Shown: positions 35,346-44,100 of the stretch, piece by piece
Layout of the letters: the number at the start of each line of letters is the position of its first letter
How positions within the stretch are numbered: the stretch's first letter is position 1
Source of the DNA: Pseudonocardia sp. DSM 110487
GTDB taxonomy: Bacteria; Actinomycetota; Actinomycetes; Mycobacteriales; Pseudonocardiaceae
Direction: 5' to 3'
DNA length: 64,000 nt
NCBI RefSeq assembly: GCF_019468565.1
Contig: NZ_CP080521.1
Coordinates: 9,424,001-9,488,000 of the forward strand
Translations under genes and position numbers: made by a program
The notes under the pieces: generated by a model
Told to the model about the DNA's origin: nothing
The model's input: only the letters and a program-made list of their open reading frames with translations
Databases searched by the model: none

Positions 35346-36551
35346 GTGGACTTCGAACCCAGCACCGTGGCTGCCGACTACACGAAGCGGATGCGCGCGT
35401 TCCTCGACGAGAAGGTCCTTCCGGCCGAAGCCGAGTACGAGGCGTTCCGGGCCGAGCGCCGCGGCACGCCGCAGGAATGGGACCTGCCGCCCGTCGTCGA
35501 GGAGCTGAAGACAGAGGCGCGCGCCCGGGGGCTGTGGAACCTCTTCCTGCCGAGCATCTCGGGGCTGTCCAACCTCGACTACGCGTCGGTCGCGGAGGTC
35601 TCGGGCTGGTCGCCGACGATCGCGCCGGAAGCCATCAACTGCCAGGCCCCTGACACCGGGAACATGGAGACCCTGCACCTGTTCGCCACCCCCGAGCAGA
35701 AACAGCAGTGGCTCGAGCCGCTGCTGGAGGGCGAGATCCGCTCGGCGTTCGCGATGACGGAGCCGGACGTCGCCTCGTCCGACGCGACGAACGTCCAGAC
35801 CCGGATCCGCCGCGATGGCGACGAGTACGTGATCAGCGGGCGCAAGTGGTGGATCTCGGGTACCGCCGACCCCCGCTGCAAGATCTTCATCGTCATGGGA
35901 AAGACCGATCCGGATGCGGCGAAGCACCGGCAGCAGTCGATGGTGCTCGTGCCGCGCGACACGCCCGGACTGGAGATCAAGCGGCACCTGCCGACGTTCG
36001 GCTACCAGGACCAACACGGGCACTCCGAGCTGGAGTTCCACGACGTGCGCGTGCCGGTGTCGAACCTCCTCGGCGAGGAGGGCGGCGGCTTCGCTATCGC
36101 CCAGGCGCGGCTCGGTCCCGGGCGGATCCACCACTGCATGCGCCTGATCGGCATGGCCGAGCGCGCGATCGACCTCATGGTGCGCCGCGCCCGATCCCGC
36201 ACGGCGTTCGGGCGGCCGCTCGCCGACCAGGGCGTGGTGCGCGAGCAGATCGCCCACTCCCGGATCGAGGTGGAGCAGGCGAGGCTGCTCGTCCTCAAGA
36301 CGGCCTGGCTGATCGACCGGTACGGCGCAAGGGGAGCGGCCACCGAGATCGCCGCGATCAAGGCCCTCTGCCCCCGGATGGCGTGCACGGTGATCGACCG
36401 CGCGCTGCAGGTGCACGGCGGCGCCGGCATGAGCGACGACGTGCCGCTCGCCTCGTTCTACGTATGGGCCCGCGCCCTTCGCTTCGCCGACGGCCCCGAC
36501 GAGGTCCACCTGCGGACGGTCGCCCGCCAGGAGCTGGGCCGCCACGACTGA
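35346..36551 (+). CDS. Acyl-CoA dehydrogenase
   Basis: 401 residues from the GTG at 35346; the open frame reaches back to 35334. Flavin and substrate motifs: FAMTEPDVASSDATNVQT near residue 135, VISGRKWWISGTADPRCK near 160, HGHSELEFHDVRVPVSNLLG near 222, RSRTAFGRPLADQG near 280, and QVHGGAGMSDDVPLASFYVWAR near 360 with RFADGPDEVH at the end. It has the shape of the ACAD10/11-like group rather than short-chain enzymes. It is an FAD-linked alpha,beta-desaturase of acyl-CoAs. It has no operon partner and a 22-base repeat array follows its stop. Confidence 0.93.
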   Translation: MDFEPSTVAADYTKRMRAFLDEKVLPAEAEYEAFRAERRGTPQEWDLPPVVEELKTEARARGLWNLFLPSISGLSNLDYASVAEVSGWSPTIAPEAINCQAPDTGNMETLHLFATPEQKQQWLEPLLEGEIRSAFAMTEPDVASSDATNVQTRIRRDGDEYVISGRKWWISGTADPRCKIFIVMGKTDPDAAKHRQQSMVLVPRDTPGLEIKRHLPTFGYQDQHGHSELEFHDVRVPVSNLLGEEGGGFAIAQARLGPGRIHHCMRLIGMAERAIDLMVRRARSRTAFGRPLADQGVVREQIAHSRIEVEQARLLVLKTAWLIDRYGARGAATEIAAIKALCPRMACTVIDRALQVHGGAGMSDDVPLASFYVWARALRFADGPDEVHLRTVARQELGRHD

Positions 36552-36558
36552 CCTCTCC

Positions 36559-36602
36559 GCGAGTCGCGGTCTCGGTGCGCGCGAGTCGCGCTCTGTGTGC
36601 AT
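36559..36602. repeat. 22-base tandem repeat, two units, after the acyl-CoA dehydrogenase
   Basis: Units at 36561 and 36583 share GAGTCGCGGTCTCGGTGCGC-type sequence with the array at 13782-13833, have the same exact 22-base period, and lie in the same orientation relative to the gene end (8 bases after the stop). The palindrome GCGAGTCGC recurs. Confidence 0.75.
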
Positions 36603-36738
36603 GGCAACCCGACTTTTGGACAGCCGGTTCGTCAGCATCTGCGGTTCGATCCGCACCGTGCGGACGCATCTGCGGAGTGCTGAAATGTCGGTGATCCACG
36701 CAGCTTCCAGGTCCGTATTCGGCTATTACGCTCGTGGC

Positions 36739-37800
36739 GTGACGGCAACCGAGCTCGGACTTCCGGCGGTGCGGGGGGCAGCCCCCCGCGATCCGGCGCG
36801 TCCCGCCGACCCGCGGCTCGTCGACTCGTTCGGCAGGGTCGCCACCGACTTGCGGATCTCCCTCACCGACCGCTGCAACCTGCGCTGCAGCTACTGCATG
36901 CCGGCCGAGGGCCTGGACTGGATGCCGCGCGACGAGCAGCTCACCGACGACGAGCTGATCCGGCTCATCACGATCGCGGTGCGCGACCTCGGCGTGCACG
37001 AGCTGCGGTTCACCGGCGGCGAGCCGCTGCTGCGGCGCGGGCTGGAGAACCTGATCGCCGCGTCGGCGGCACTGGAACCGCGCCCTGACATCTCGCTCAC
37101 CACCAACGGGATCGGCCTCGCCCGCCGGGCGGAAGCGCTCGCCGCGGCCGGCGTGAATCGGCTCAACGTCTCGATGGACACCCTCCGGCCGGAGCGCTTC
37201 GCCACGATCACCCGGCGCGACCGGCTCGGGGACGTCCTGGACGGCCTCGCCGCGGCCCGCGCCGCGGGCCTCGACCCCATCAAGATCAACACTGTGCTCC
37301 TGCGGGACGTGAACGACGACGAGGCGGCCCCGCTGCTGCGGTTCGCCCTCGACAACGGCTACGAGCTGCGCTTCATCGAGCAGATGCCACTCGACGCCCA
37401 GCACGGCTGGGAGCGCTCCGAGATGATCACCGCCGGTGAGGTGATGGAACGGCTGCGGGAGAGCTACACGCTCACCCCGGACCCCGCCGAGCGCGGGGGT
37501 GCGCCTGCCGAACGTTGGCTGGTCGACGGCGGACCTGCCGCCGTCGGTGTGATCGCTTCGGTAACCCGCCCGTTCTGCGGTGCATGCGACCGCACCCGGC
37601 TCACCGCCGATGGCCAGGTCCGCTCGTGCCTGTTCGCGCGCACCGAGACCGATCTGCGCGCGCTGGTGCGGGGTGGCGCGTCCGACGCCGAGATCGCCGA
37701 CACCTGGCGGCACGCGATGTGGGGCAAGCTCGCGGGCCACGGGATCGACGACCCCGGGTTCCTGCAGCCCGACCGCCCGATGAGCGCGATCGGCGGCTGA
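36739..37800 (+). CDS. moaA: GTP 3',8-cyclase
   Basis: 353 residues from the GTG at 36739. The radical-SAM cluster is CNLRCSYC near residue 50 (CxxxCxxC), followed by FTGGEPLLRRG near 92 and ISLTTNGIGL. The C-terminal second 4Fe-4S cluster is CGACDRTRLTADGQVRSCLF near 275, and the tail ends with the conserved SAIGG. It converts GTP to 3',8-cyclo-GTP, the first step of molybdenum cofactor synthesis. No ribosome site is seen, but TATTAC lies about 11 bases upstream, so a leaderless message is possible. moaD follows after one base. Confidence 0.96.
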   Translation: MTATELGLPAVRGAAPRDPARPADPRLVDSFGRVATDLRISLTDRCNLRCSYCMPAEGLDWMPRDEQLTDDELIRLITIAVRDLGVHELRFTGGEPLLRRGLENLIAASAALEPRPDISLTTNGIGLARRAEALAAAGVNRLNVSMDTLRPERFATITRRDRLGDVLDGLAAARAAGLDPIKINTVLLRDVNDDEAAPLLRFALDNGYELRFIEQMPLDAQHGWERSEMITAGEVMERLRESYTLTPDPAERGGAPAERWLVDGGPAAVGVIASVTRPFCGACDRTRLTADGQVRSCLFARTETDLRALVRGGASDAEIADTWRHAMWGKLAGHGIDDPGFLQPDRPMSAIGG

Positions 37801-37801
37801 C

Positions 37802-38062
37802 ATGTCCACCACCACCGCGACGATCACGGTGCGCTACTTCGCGGCGGCCCGCGCCGCCGCCGGCGTCGAGGCCGAGCCGCTCGAGGTGTCCGGCACCGTC
37901 GACGACGCGATCCGCGCCATCCGCGAGCGCCACGGCACCGGGCTCGGCCGGGTGCTCGACCGCTGCAGCTACCTGCTCGACGAGGTCGCCGTGCGCGACC
38001 GCTCGGCCGTGGTGCCAGCGGGCGCCACGCTCGACGTCCTGCCACCCTTCGCCGGAGGCTGA
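37802..38062 (+). CDS. moaD: MoaD/ThiS family sulfur carrier
   Basis: 86 residues starting one base after the moaA stop. It is a ubiquitin-like beta-grasp protein (ITVRYFAAARAAAGVEAEPLEV at the start) ending in the Gly-Gly needed for thiocarboxylate formation (LPPFAGG). As MoaD it would give sulfur to molybdopterin synthase with MoaE, which is not in the window. The position after moaA favours MoaD over ThiS. Confidence 0.9.
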   Translation: MSTTTATITVRYFAAARAAAGVEAEPLEVSGTVDDAIRAIRERHGTGLGRVLDRCSYLLDEVAVRDRSAVVPAGATLDVLPPFAGG

Positions 38063-38108
38063 GCCCTCGGGCCATCCGTGCGCGTGCGCACTGGATCGAT
38101 CCCGCCGG

Positions 38109-39125
38109 CTACATGCCGACGACGTCGCGGTAGCCGCGCCACGTCCCGGCCGGGGTCGTCACGGTCTGCGCCGCGAGCATCCCGTGCGCGATCGCCCGGC
38201 TGACGACGTCGGCGGCCGCGGCGTGCAGCGCGACGAGCCCGGGCAGGTCCGGGGCGGGCCGGGTGGCCGTGGACAGTCCGAAGACCGCGTCGCCGTCCGT
38301 CGCGGTGTGGGCGGGCGAGATCGCACGGGCGAGCCCGTCGTGGCCCATGGTCGCCAGCCGCCCGCAGCCGGCCTTGTCGAGCGTGACGTCCGTTGCGACG
38401 ACGGCCAGCGTTGTCGCGGTGCCGAGTCCCGGCGGGCGGGGCGCTTCGCGCAGCTCCTCCAGCGCGGCCTGCCCGACCTCGACCGGCGGGAACTCGCCGG
38501 GCAACCCCGCACGCACCCCGTGCAGCAGGCCGGTGGCCATATCGAATGGCGAGCCGGCCGCGTTCACCACGGCGAGCGCCGCGACGACCGCGCCGCCGTC
38601 GAGCACCACGCTCGCGGTGCCGACCCCGCCCTTGAGCCCTCCGGCCTGCGCACCCGTGCCCGCGCCGACCACACCCTGCGACACCGGCCCGTCACCCGCC
38701 GCGTCGTAGGCGGCAGCACCCGTGGCCGCGTCCGGGCGGGCCCGCACGTCGCCTCCTCGGCCGAGGTCGAAGACGACCGCCGCCGGCACGATCGGGACGA
38801 CGGTGCCACGGACCGGGAAGCCGACGCCTGCGTCCTCCAGGCGAATCATCACCCCGTCCACCGCGGCGAGCCCGAAGGCGCTGCCCCCGGTGAGGACCAC
38901 CGCGTGCACCCGCTGGACCGTCGCCCCCGGGTGCAGCAGATCGGTCTCGCGGGTGCCGGGTGCCGCCCCCCGTACGTCCGCGCCTGCGACCGCTCCGCCG
39001 TCGGGCGCGAGCACGACCGTCGTGCCGCTCAGGGCGCCCGGCCCCTCGAGCGAGGCGTGGCCGACACGCAGGCCGGGGACGTCGGTCAGGGCGTTGTGCG
39101 GTCCGGGGCGCATGGTGGTCATCAT
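38109..39125 (-). CDS. P1 family (DmpA/S58-like) N-terminal nucleophile peptidase
   Basis: 338 residues from the ATG at 39125; ATG 39122 is equally possible. Family signatures: LTDVPGLRVGHASL near the start, GTTVVLAPDGGAVAGADVRG, VVLTGGSAFGLAAVDGV, the ATTLAVVATDVTLDK segment near 255 and ARAISPAHTATDGDAVF near 290. In DmpA-type enzymes the chain cleaves itself before the Ser/Thr of this TTL segment to expose the nucleophile; here it would cut at A-T. They act as aminopeptidases or amidases. It is divergent from the alkylation-repair pair, with 54 bases between. Confidence 0.9.
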   Translation of the reverse strand: MMTTMRPGPHNALTDVPGLRVGHASLEGPGALSGTTVVLAPDGGAVAGADVRGAAPGTRETDLLHPGATVQRVHAVVLTGGSAFGLAAVDGVMIRLEDAGVGFPVRGTVVPIVPAAVVFDLGRGGDVRARPDAATGAAAYDAAGDGPVSQGVVGAGTGAQAGGLKGGVGTASVVLDGGAVVAALAVVNAAGSPFDMATGLLHGVRAGLPGEFPPVEVGQAALEELREAPRPPGLGTATTLAVVATDVTLDKAGCGRLATMGHDGLARAISPAHTATDGDAVFGLSTATRPAPDLPGLVALHAAAADVVSRAIAHGMLAAQTVTTPAGTWRGYRDVVGM

Positions 39126-39179
39126 CCCCGTGGCCGATTCCCGCCAGCGGGCGCGCGCGACCTGGGCGAGGGTGGTGAT

Positions 39180-39878
39180 ATGACTCCTGTGCTCGACCGA
39201 CTGGACGTCCCCGCCTTGCAGGAGCGCCTCGACACCGACGGCGTCGCGAGCACCCCGCCGCTGCTCACCCCCGAGCAGTGCGCGGACGTCATCGCGATGT
39301 TCGACGAGGACGAGCGGTTCCGCAGCACCGTGGTGATGGCCCGCCACGCGTTCGGCGAGGGCAGCTACCGGTACTTCGCCGACCCGCTCCCGCCGCTGGT
39401 CCAGGAGCTGCGCGAGCAGCTGTACCCGCCGCTGGCGGAGATCGCCAACACGTGGGCGGACCGGCTGGGCGAACGGACGTTCCCCACTGAGCTGGACGCG
39501 TTGCTGGCTGAGTGCGCCGCGGCCGGACAGCACCGGCCCACGCCGCTCGTGCTGCGCTACGGGCCGGGCGGCTACAACTGCCTGCACCAGGACGTCTACG
39601 GCGACCTGACGTTCCCGCTGCAGTTCCTCGTGATGTTGAGCCGCCCCGACGAGGACTTCACGGGCGGCGAGAGCGTCTTCGTGGAGCAGCGGCCGCGCCA
39701 GCAGTCCCGGCCGATCGTGCTGCGGCCGCGGCAGGGCGAGGCCGTGGTGTTCCCGGTGCACCACCGGCCCAGGCACGGGTCCCGCGGGTTCCACCGCGTG
39801 CAGATGCGGCACGGGGTGAGCGCCGTGCACGGTGGAAGCCGGCACGTGCTGGGGATCATCTTCCACAACGCCCGATGA
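39180..39878 (+). CDS. 2OG-Fe(II) oxygenase
   Basis: 232 residues from the ATG at 39180. It is a double-stranded beta-helix dioxygenase: the iron HxD is CLHQDVYGD near residue 143, the distal His lies in GSRGFHRVQMRHG near 208, and an Arg follows for 2-oxoglutarate. FTGGESVFVEQRPR is the strand before it. Proteins of this kind sit beside alkB in many actinobacteria and belong to the alkylation response, but their substrate is not established. The TGA overlaps the ATG of alkB (ATGA), so the two are translated together. Confidence 0.9.
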   Translation: MTPVLDRLDVPALQERLDTDGVASTPPLLTPEQCADVIAMFDEDERFRSTVVMARHAFGEGSYRYFADPLPPLVQELREQLYPPLAEIANTWADRLGERTFPTELDALLAECAAAGQHRPTPLVLRYGPGGYNCLHQDVYGDLTFPLQFLVMLSRPDEDFTGGESVFVEQRPRQQSRPIVLRPRQGEAVVFPVHHRPRHGSRGFHRVQMRHGVSAVHGGSRHVLGIIFHNAR

Positions 39879-40558
39879 CGTTCGAGCTCGTACCGCGGGA
39901 GCGGCGGGTGCTCGCCCCCGGCGCCGTGCACGTGCCGGACTGGCTCGACCTCGATCAGCAGCGGGCTCTCGTGCGAGCCTGCAGGCAGTGGGCGAGCGAG
40001 GGCCCCGGGATCCGGGCCGCGGTGCTGCCGAACGGCGGGCAGATGACCGTACGCAGCGTGTGCCTCGGCTGGCACTGGTACCCGTACCGCTACTCCCGCA
40101 CCCGTGACGACCAGGACGGATCCCCGGTGACGCCGTTCCCGGAGTGGCTCGGCGACCTGGGACGGAACGCCCTCGCCGACGCCTACGGCGACCCGGAACG
40201 AGGGAGCGCCTACCGCCCGGACATCGCCCTGATCAACCACTACGGGCCCGACGCCCGCATGGGCCTGCACCGCGACAGCGACGAGCGGGCACCCGACCCG
40301 GTGGTGTCGTTCAGCATCGGGGCGCCGTGCGTGTTCCGGCTGGGGAACACCGAGAACCGCGGCCGGCCGTGGACCGACGTCGAGCTGCTCTCCGGCGACC
40401 TCGTCGTCTTCGGCGACGAGAGCCGCCTCGCCTACCACGGTGTGCCGAAGCTGCTGCCCGCCCACGGCGTGCCCGACACGGGCCTCGCGGCGGGCCGGCT
40501 GAACATCACGCTGCGCGTCAGCGGGCTGAACCGACCGGGAGCGCCTGCGGCGAAGTGA
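39875..40558 (+). CDS. alkB: Alpha-ketoglutarate-dependent DNA repair dioxygenase AlkB
   Basis: 227 residues. The fold matches AlkB throughout: PDWLDLDQQRALVRACRQW at the start, GHW-type LGWHWYPYRYSRT, INHYGPDARMGLHRDSDE with the HxD iron ligands near residue 130, LAYHGVPKL with the second His near 190, and RLNITLRVSG with the 2OG-binding Arg near 215. It removes methyl groups from 1-meA and 3-meC in DNA oxidatively. It is translationally coupled to the upstream oxygenase. The end of the gene is overlapped on the other strand by the tail of the amidoligase-like frame. Confidence 0.95.
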   Translation: MTFELVPRERRVLAPGAVHVPDWLDLDQQRALVRACRQWASEGPGIRAAVLPNGGQMTVRSVCLGWHWYPYRYSRTRDDQDGSPVTPFPEWLGDLGRNALADAYGDPERGSAYRPDIALINHYGPDARMGLHRDSDERAPDPVVSFSIGAPCVFRLGNTENRGRPWTDVELLSGDLVVFGDESRLAYHGVPKLLPAHGVPDTGLAAGRLNITLRVSGLNRPGAPAAK

Positions 40559-41100
40559 CGTCGTGGCCTGGGTCGCCCCGGGCTAGTGGGTCGATGGCGC
40601 ACCCTCGTGTCCGTTCCCTGTCTCGTGCCTCGGATCCGACGCTCCCCGGCGACCGGTTCCGCCTGCATTCCGCGGTCCCGCAGTACCGCCGACATCGGCC
40701 GTTCACCCAGCCAGTTCCCGTCGTAGAACGGCTGCACCCACTCGCCGGAATCCTGGGTCACACGGCTATCCGACTCACGAATCAGCGGGGCGTACTCGGG
40801 ATGGCCGCGAAGCCACGAGACGAACGCCGGCCACCCCCACCCACCGGCCACGATGTCGGCCACCGACAGCGTGCGCGTGTACTCCACCGAGGCGGCCGCA
40901 AAGCCCAATGCGGCCTGCACCTCCACGGGATCCAACGAGCTCGCGAACACCCTCAGCTCGAACGTCGCCTCGTTCCGGGTATTGATCGCCCGGTTCTTCA
41001 ACCCGCCACGCGAGCCCAGGGCGTAGTCCCTGACATCACGCCGGTCCGCCTCGGTGAACCCGGCGTACTTGACGGAGTTCCGGCGGGCCAGCGCCGCCAC
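40432..41100 (-). CDS. Amidoligase-like C-terminal fragment, out of frame with the giant gene
   Basis: The frame from GTG 41100 (GGGGCGAG upstream) is coding-like for about 160 codons, with high GC at third positions. Its middle, NTRNEATFELRVFASSLDP followed by VEVQAALGFAAASVEYTR near residues 40-70, resembles the last strands of amidoligase (ATP-grasp-like glutamine-synthetase fold) domains; the N-terminal half is missing. Relative to the giant frame this is the -1 frame, overlapping by about 100 bases. After ~40620 the codon pattern decays and the frame runs antisense into alkB; the frame ending at TAG 40583 looks like the original end. It may be a decayed tail of the giant gene or a separate small gene. 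Confidence 0.45.
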   Translation of the reverse strand: MAALARRNSVKYAGFTEADRRDVRDYALGSRGGLKNRAINTRNEATFELRVFASSLDPVEVQAALGFAAASVEYTRTLSVADIVAGGWGWPAFVSWLRGHPEYAPLIRESDSRVTQDSGEWVQPFYDGNWLGERPMSAVLRDRGMQAEPVAGERRIRGTRQGTDTRVRHRPTSPGRPRPRRHFAAGAPGRFSPLTRSVMFSRPAARPVSGTPWAGSSFGTPW

Positions 41101-44100
41101 CTCGCCCCGGGTTGCGGTGGATGAACTTCAAGCACACCGCCGTCACCCAGGTCGTCGTCGGTGATCCGCACCAGCCCGATTCCCTCCGGCGGCCCACGGG
41201 CCAGGTGTGGGAACTCCTCGGCCGACAGCGGACGGGCACCGCCCAGCGCACCCGGCAGCCGCGCCTCCAGCTCGGTCCGCACCGGATCAGGCAACCCGCG
41301 CACCGCGACGCCGCCACCGCTACCGCCGGTTTCGTGGGCGGCGGTCGGGACGTCGACGGAGAGGACGGCAGCCGTGAGGTCGTCGACCCCTCCCGCGAGG
41401 TGAGCGGCGTCGGCTACCCGGCTGGCCGGCCACGCGGAACCGTCGCCGTCGATGGCTCTGGCCAGGTCGGTCGGGGTGGGCAGGTAGCGCCAGGCGCCGT
41501 CGGTGGCGAGCACGACCCGGCCCGGCCCACCAGGGCGATGCGAGCGGATGGTGGGCTCCACGTGGAAGTCCGTCGCCAGGTAGCGGGTCATGACGGCGCC
41601 GTCGACGATCGAACCGCCGCGGGTGTGGTCCTCGGTCAGCAGGACGCCCCCGGCGGGGTCGTCGTCCGGCAGCCAGTAGGCGCGGGCGGTGCCGACGTGG
41701 CTGGTCGTGAACGTTCCGTCGCCCGCCACGTACAGGGCCACGTACGACACCGCCTGGTGGCCGGTCTCGCGCGAGTAGCGGGACGTGAGCTTCTTGAACG
41801 CGGCCTCGTGGGCGTCCGTCAGCGCCTCGCCGGGCGTACGGGCGGATCCCTTCTCGAGCGCTTTGCGGTAGGCGGTGAGGAACTCGTGCGCGGCGGTGCG
41901 GGAGCCGGGATAGGAGTACACGCCGTCGACCGCCACGGCCACCCGGTCACCGCCCGGGAGCACGACCAGCGTGGCGGCGTCCTGGTTGCCGCGGTTGGGC
42001 CGTCCCCGGCGGGTGGCGGCGCTCATGTCACCCTCGGCGATGTCGTAGTCGCCGTGGGGATGCGCAGCCCCGGTCGCGGGGGGAATGACGGCCTCGGCTT
42101 CCGGGGCGGGCGCGACCCGGACGTCACGGATTCCCGGGTGGGCGGCGAGCAGCCGCTCCTTCGCCCGCCGGGCGGTCTCCATCACCGTCCAGCCGCCGAA
42201 GGTGCGGTAGAGCTTGGACTGCTTGCGATCCCCGGACCGCCGCCACGCCTCGGCCTGGTTCAGGTCGTGGCGTACCAGCATCAGCCGCGCCGCGATACGC
42301 ACCGCGTCCCGTTCCGCCTCGATCTTCCGGATCGCGATCTCCAGCTGCTTCCGTTCTACTCCGTGGCCGAGCGGGGCGAGCCGGGCCTCGAGCCGGGCCA
42401 GGACGGCGTCATAGCGGTTCAGCAGGACCCGGAACCCGTTGAGCTCGCCGGTGATCTCGCGCAGCCAGGCCTCGACGGAGGGGCGCGGCCGGTCCGCGCC
42501 GGGGGCGTTCGCCAGTGCCGCCTTGGCGGCCGACAGGGTCCGGTCGACCTGGTGCGGGTACGACCCCACCGCGGCCAGCTCGGCCGCCGCCCGCAGCTCC
42601 GCCTCGCGCAGCTGCGCATACACCTCGACGCGGACGGCGACCGCGGCGGACAACAACCTGCTCGCGTCCTCGGGCAGACCGGCACCCGCCTGGTCGGTGC
42701 GGAACCAGCCCAGCCGCCGAGCCTGCTGGTGAAGCCGGTCGGCATGCTCCGCCTCCCGGATCAGGGCGGCCAGGTGGCGCCGGTGGCGCTGGGGAAGCAC
42801 GAAGTGCTGCCACCGGTGCGCGACCCAGCGCTGCACGGCATGGGCCGACCGGGCGGTCACGGAACGGTCGTCCGGCCAGCTCGACCGGCCCTCTGGGTGC
42901 CGCAGCCAGTACCCGAGGCCGGCCACACCGCGGATCATGACGGCGACGTCGTCACGCAGGTCGGTCTTCCAGAAGCGGAACGCCAGATCGCCGTCGCGCA
43001 GCAGGTCGCGCAACGCGGCCACCGCGTCCCGCTCGGCGATCGTGCGGCCGGCCGTTTCGAGGCGCACACCGGTGAGCGGGGCGAGTTCGGTTCCGCCGGG
43101 CAGCGCGGCCGGGTCGGCGCGGAGGGCGTGCTTCAGCCACGGCCCGGCGAACCGCCACTGGGCGGCCAGCCTCTCATCGGCGCGGTAGCCGGTCTTCTCG
43201 TCACCGGTCAGTACCCCCAGCTCGGCCAGCTCTGTCAGGGTCTGCGCCCATCCGGTGCCACCGACCTGCTCCGCCAGCATCTGCGCGGTGACCGGCCCGT
43301 CACGGCCGAGAACGACGAGCAGCCGATCCAGGACCGTCGACGGCGGCCCGCGTGGGGCCCCGGCGGTCGCCCGGCTGATCGCGTGGGTCCACTTCCGGCG
43401 GTTGTCCCTGCGGACGACGCCGGCGAGACCGGCCTCGATCGACAGCAGCGCCGCTGCCTCCAGCCAGCCCATGGCAGCCGCCAACGGCCGCAGATCCGTA
43501 TTCTCCACCGCCGTCACGTTCCCGTCGACGCTGCGGCGACGCTGTTCCGCGAGCTGCGCCACCAGCTCCCACGGATCGCTCTTCGGTGTGGTGGCGCCCG
43601 CACGGCGGAACCGCGCCTCCTCGCGCGCCAGTTCCTCCCGCGCCCGCTGGCGGTCGGGATGGTCGTTCTCGAGGTCGGCGATCGCCTCCAGGAGCTTCCT
43701 CCGCGGCTCGTCCAGGTAGTCCACGCGCAGCCGGATGCCGTCCTTCGCCGCCGCGGCCAGCAGCTCCCGCCACAGCCGGTGGCCCGGTCCCGGCCGGTCC
43801 GTCCGCGCCCGCGCCGCGTCACCCGCGAGTCCTCGCAGCAGCGCCGCGAGCTCGGGACGTGACCCGTCGCCCTCGGCGGTGAGCAGCCTCCACACCTCGT
43901 CGCGGGCCCGTTCCGCCAATCGGCGCGCGAGCACGGCATGGCGCTCGACCGTCTCGGCGTCGGCCGTGCGCCCCACGATCCGCAACCTCCGCGCGACCCG
44001 TCGCAACGCGGCCAGGTCGGCGTCCAGCTGTGTCGCCATCAGCATGACCTTCATGACGTGGTGCTCACGGCGGGTCTTCGCCGCCGCCTGCTCCGGCTCC

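Noticed and set aside
36603..36738. Molybdenum-cofactor riboswitch before moaA
   Set aside because: No matching multi-stem layout could be drawn; the short leader fits a leaderless start better.
41090..41150. Programmed -1 frameshift into the amidoligase-like tail
   Set aside because: No X-XXY-YYZ slippery heptamer in the giant frame within the overlap; an indel is simpler.
41112..43862. Plus-strand open frame of 916 codons
   Set aside because: Antisense to the PP2C and winged-helix-like parts, no recognisable protein.
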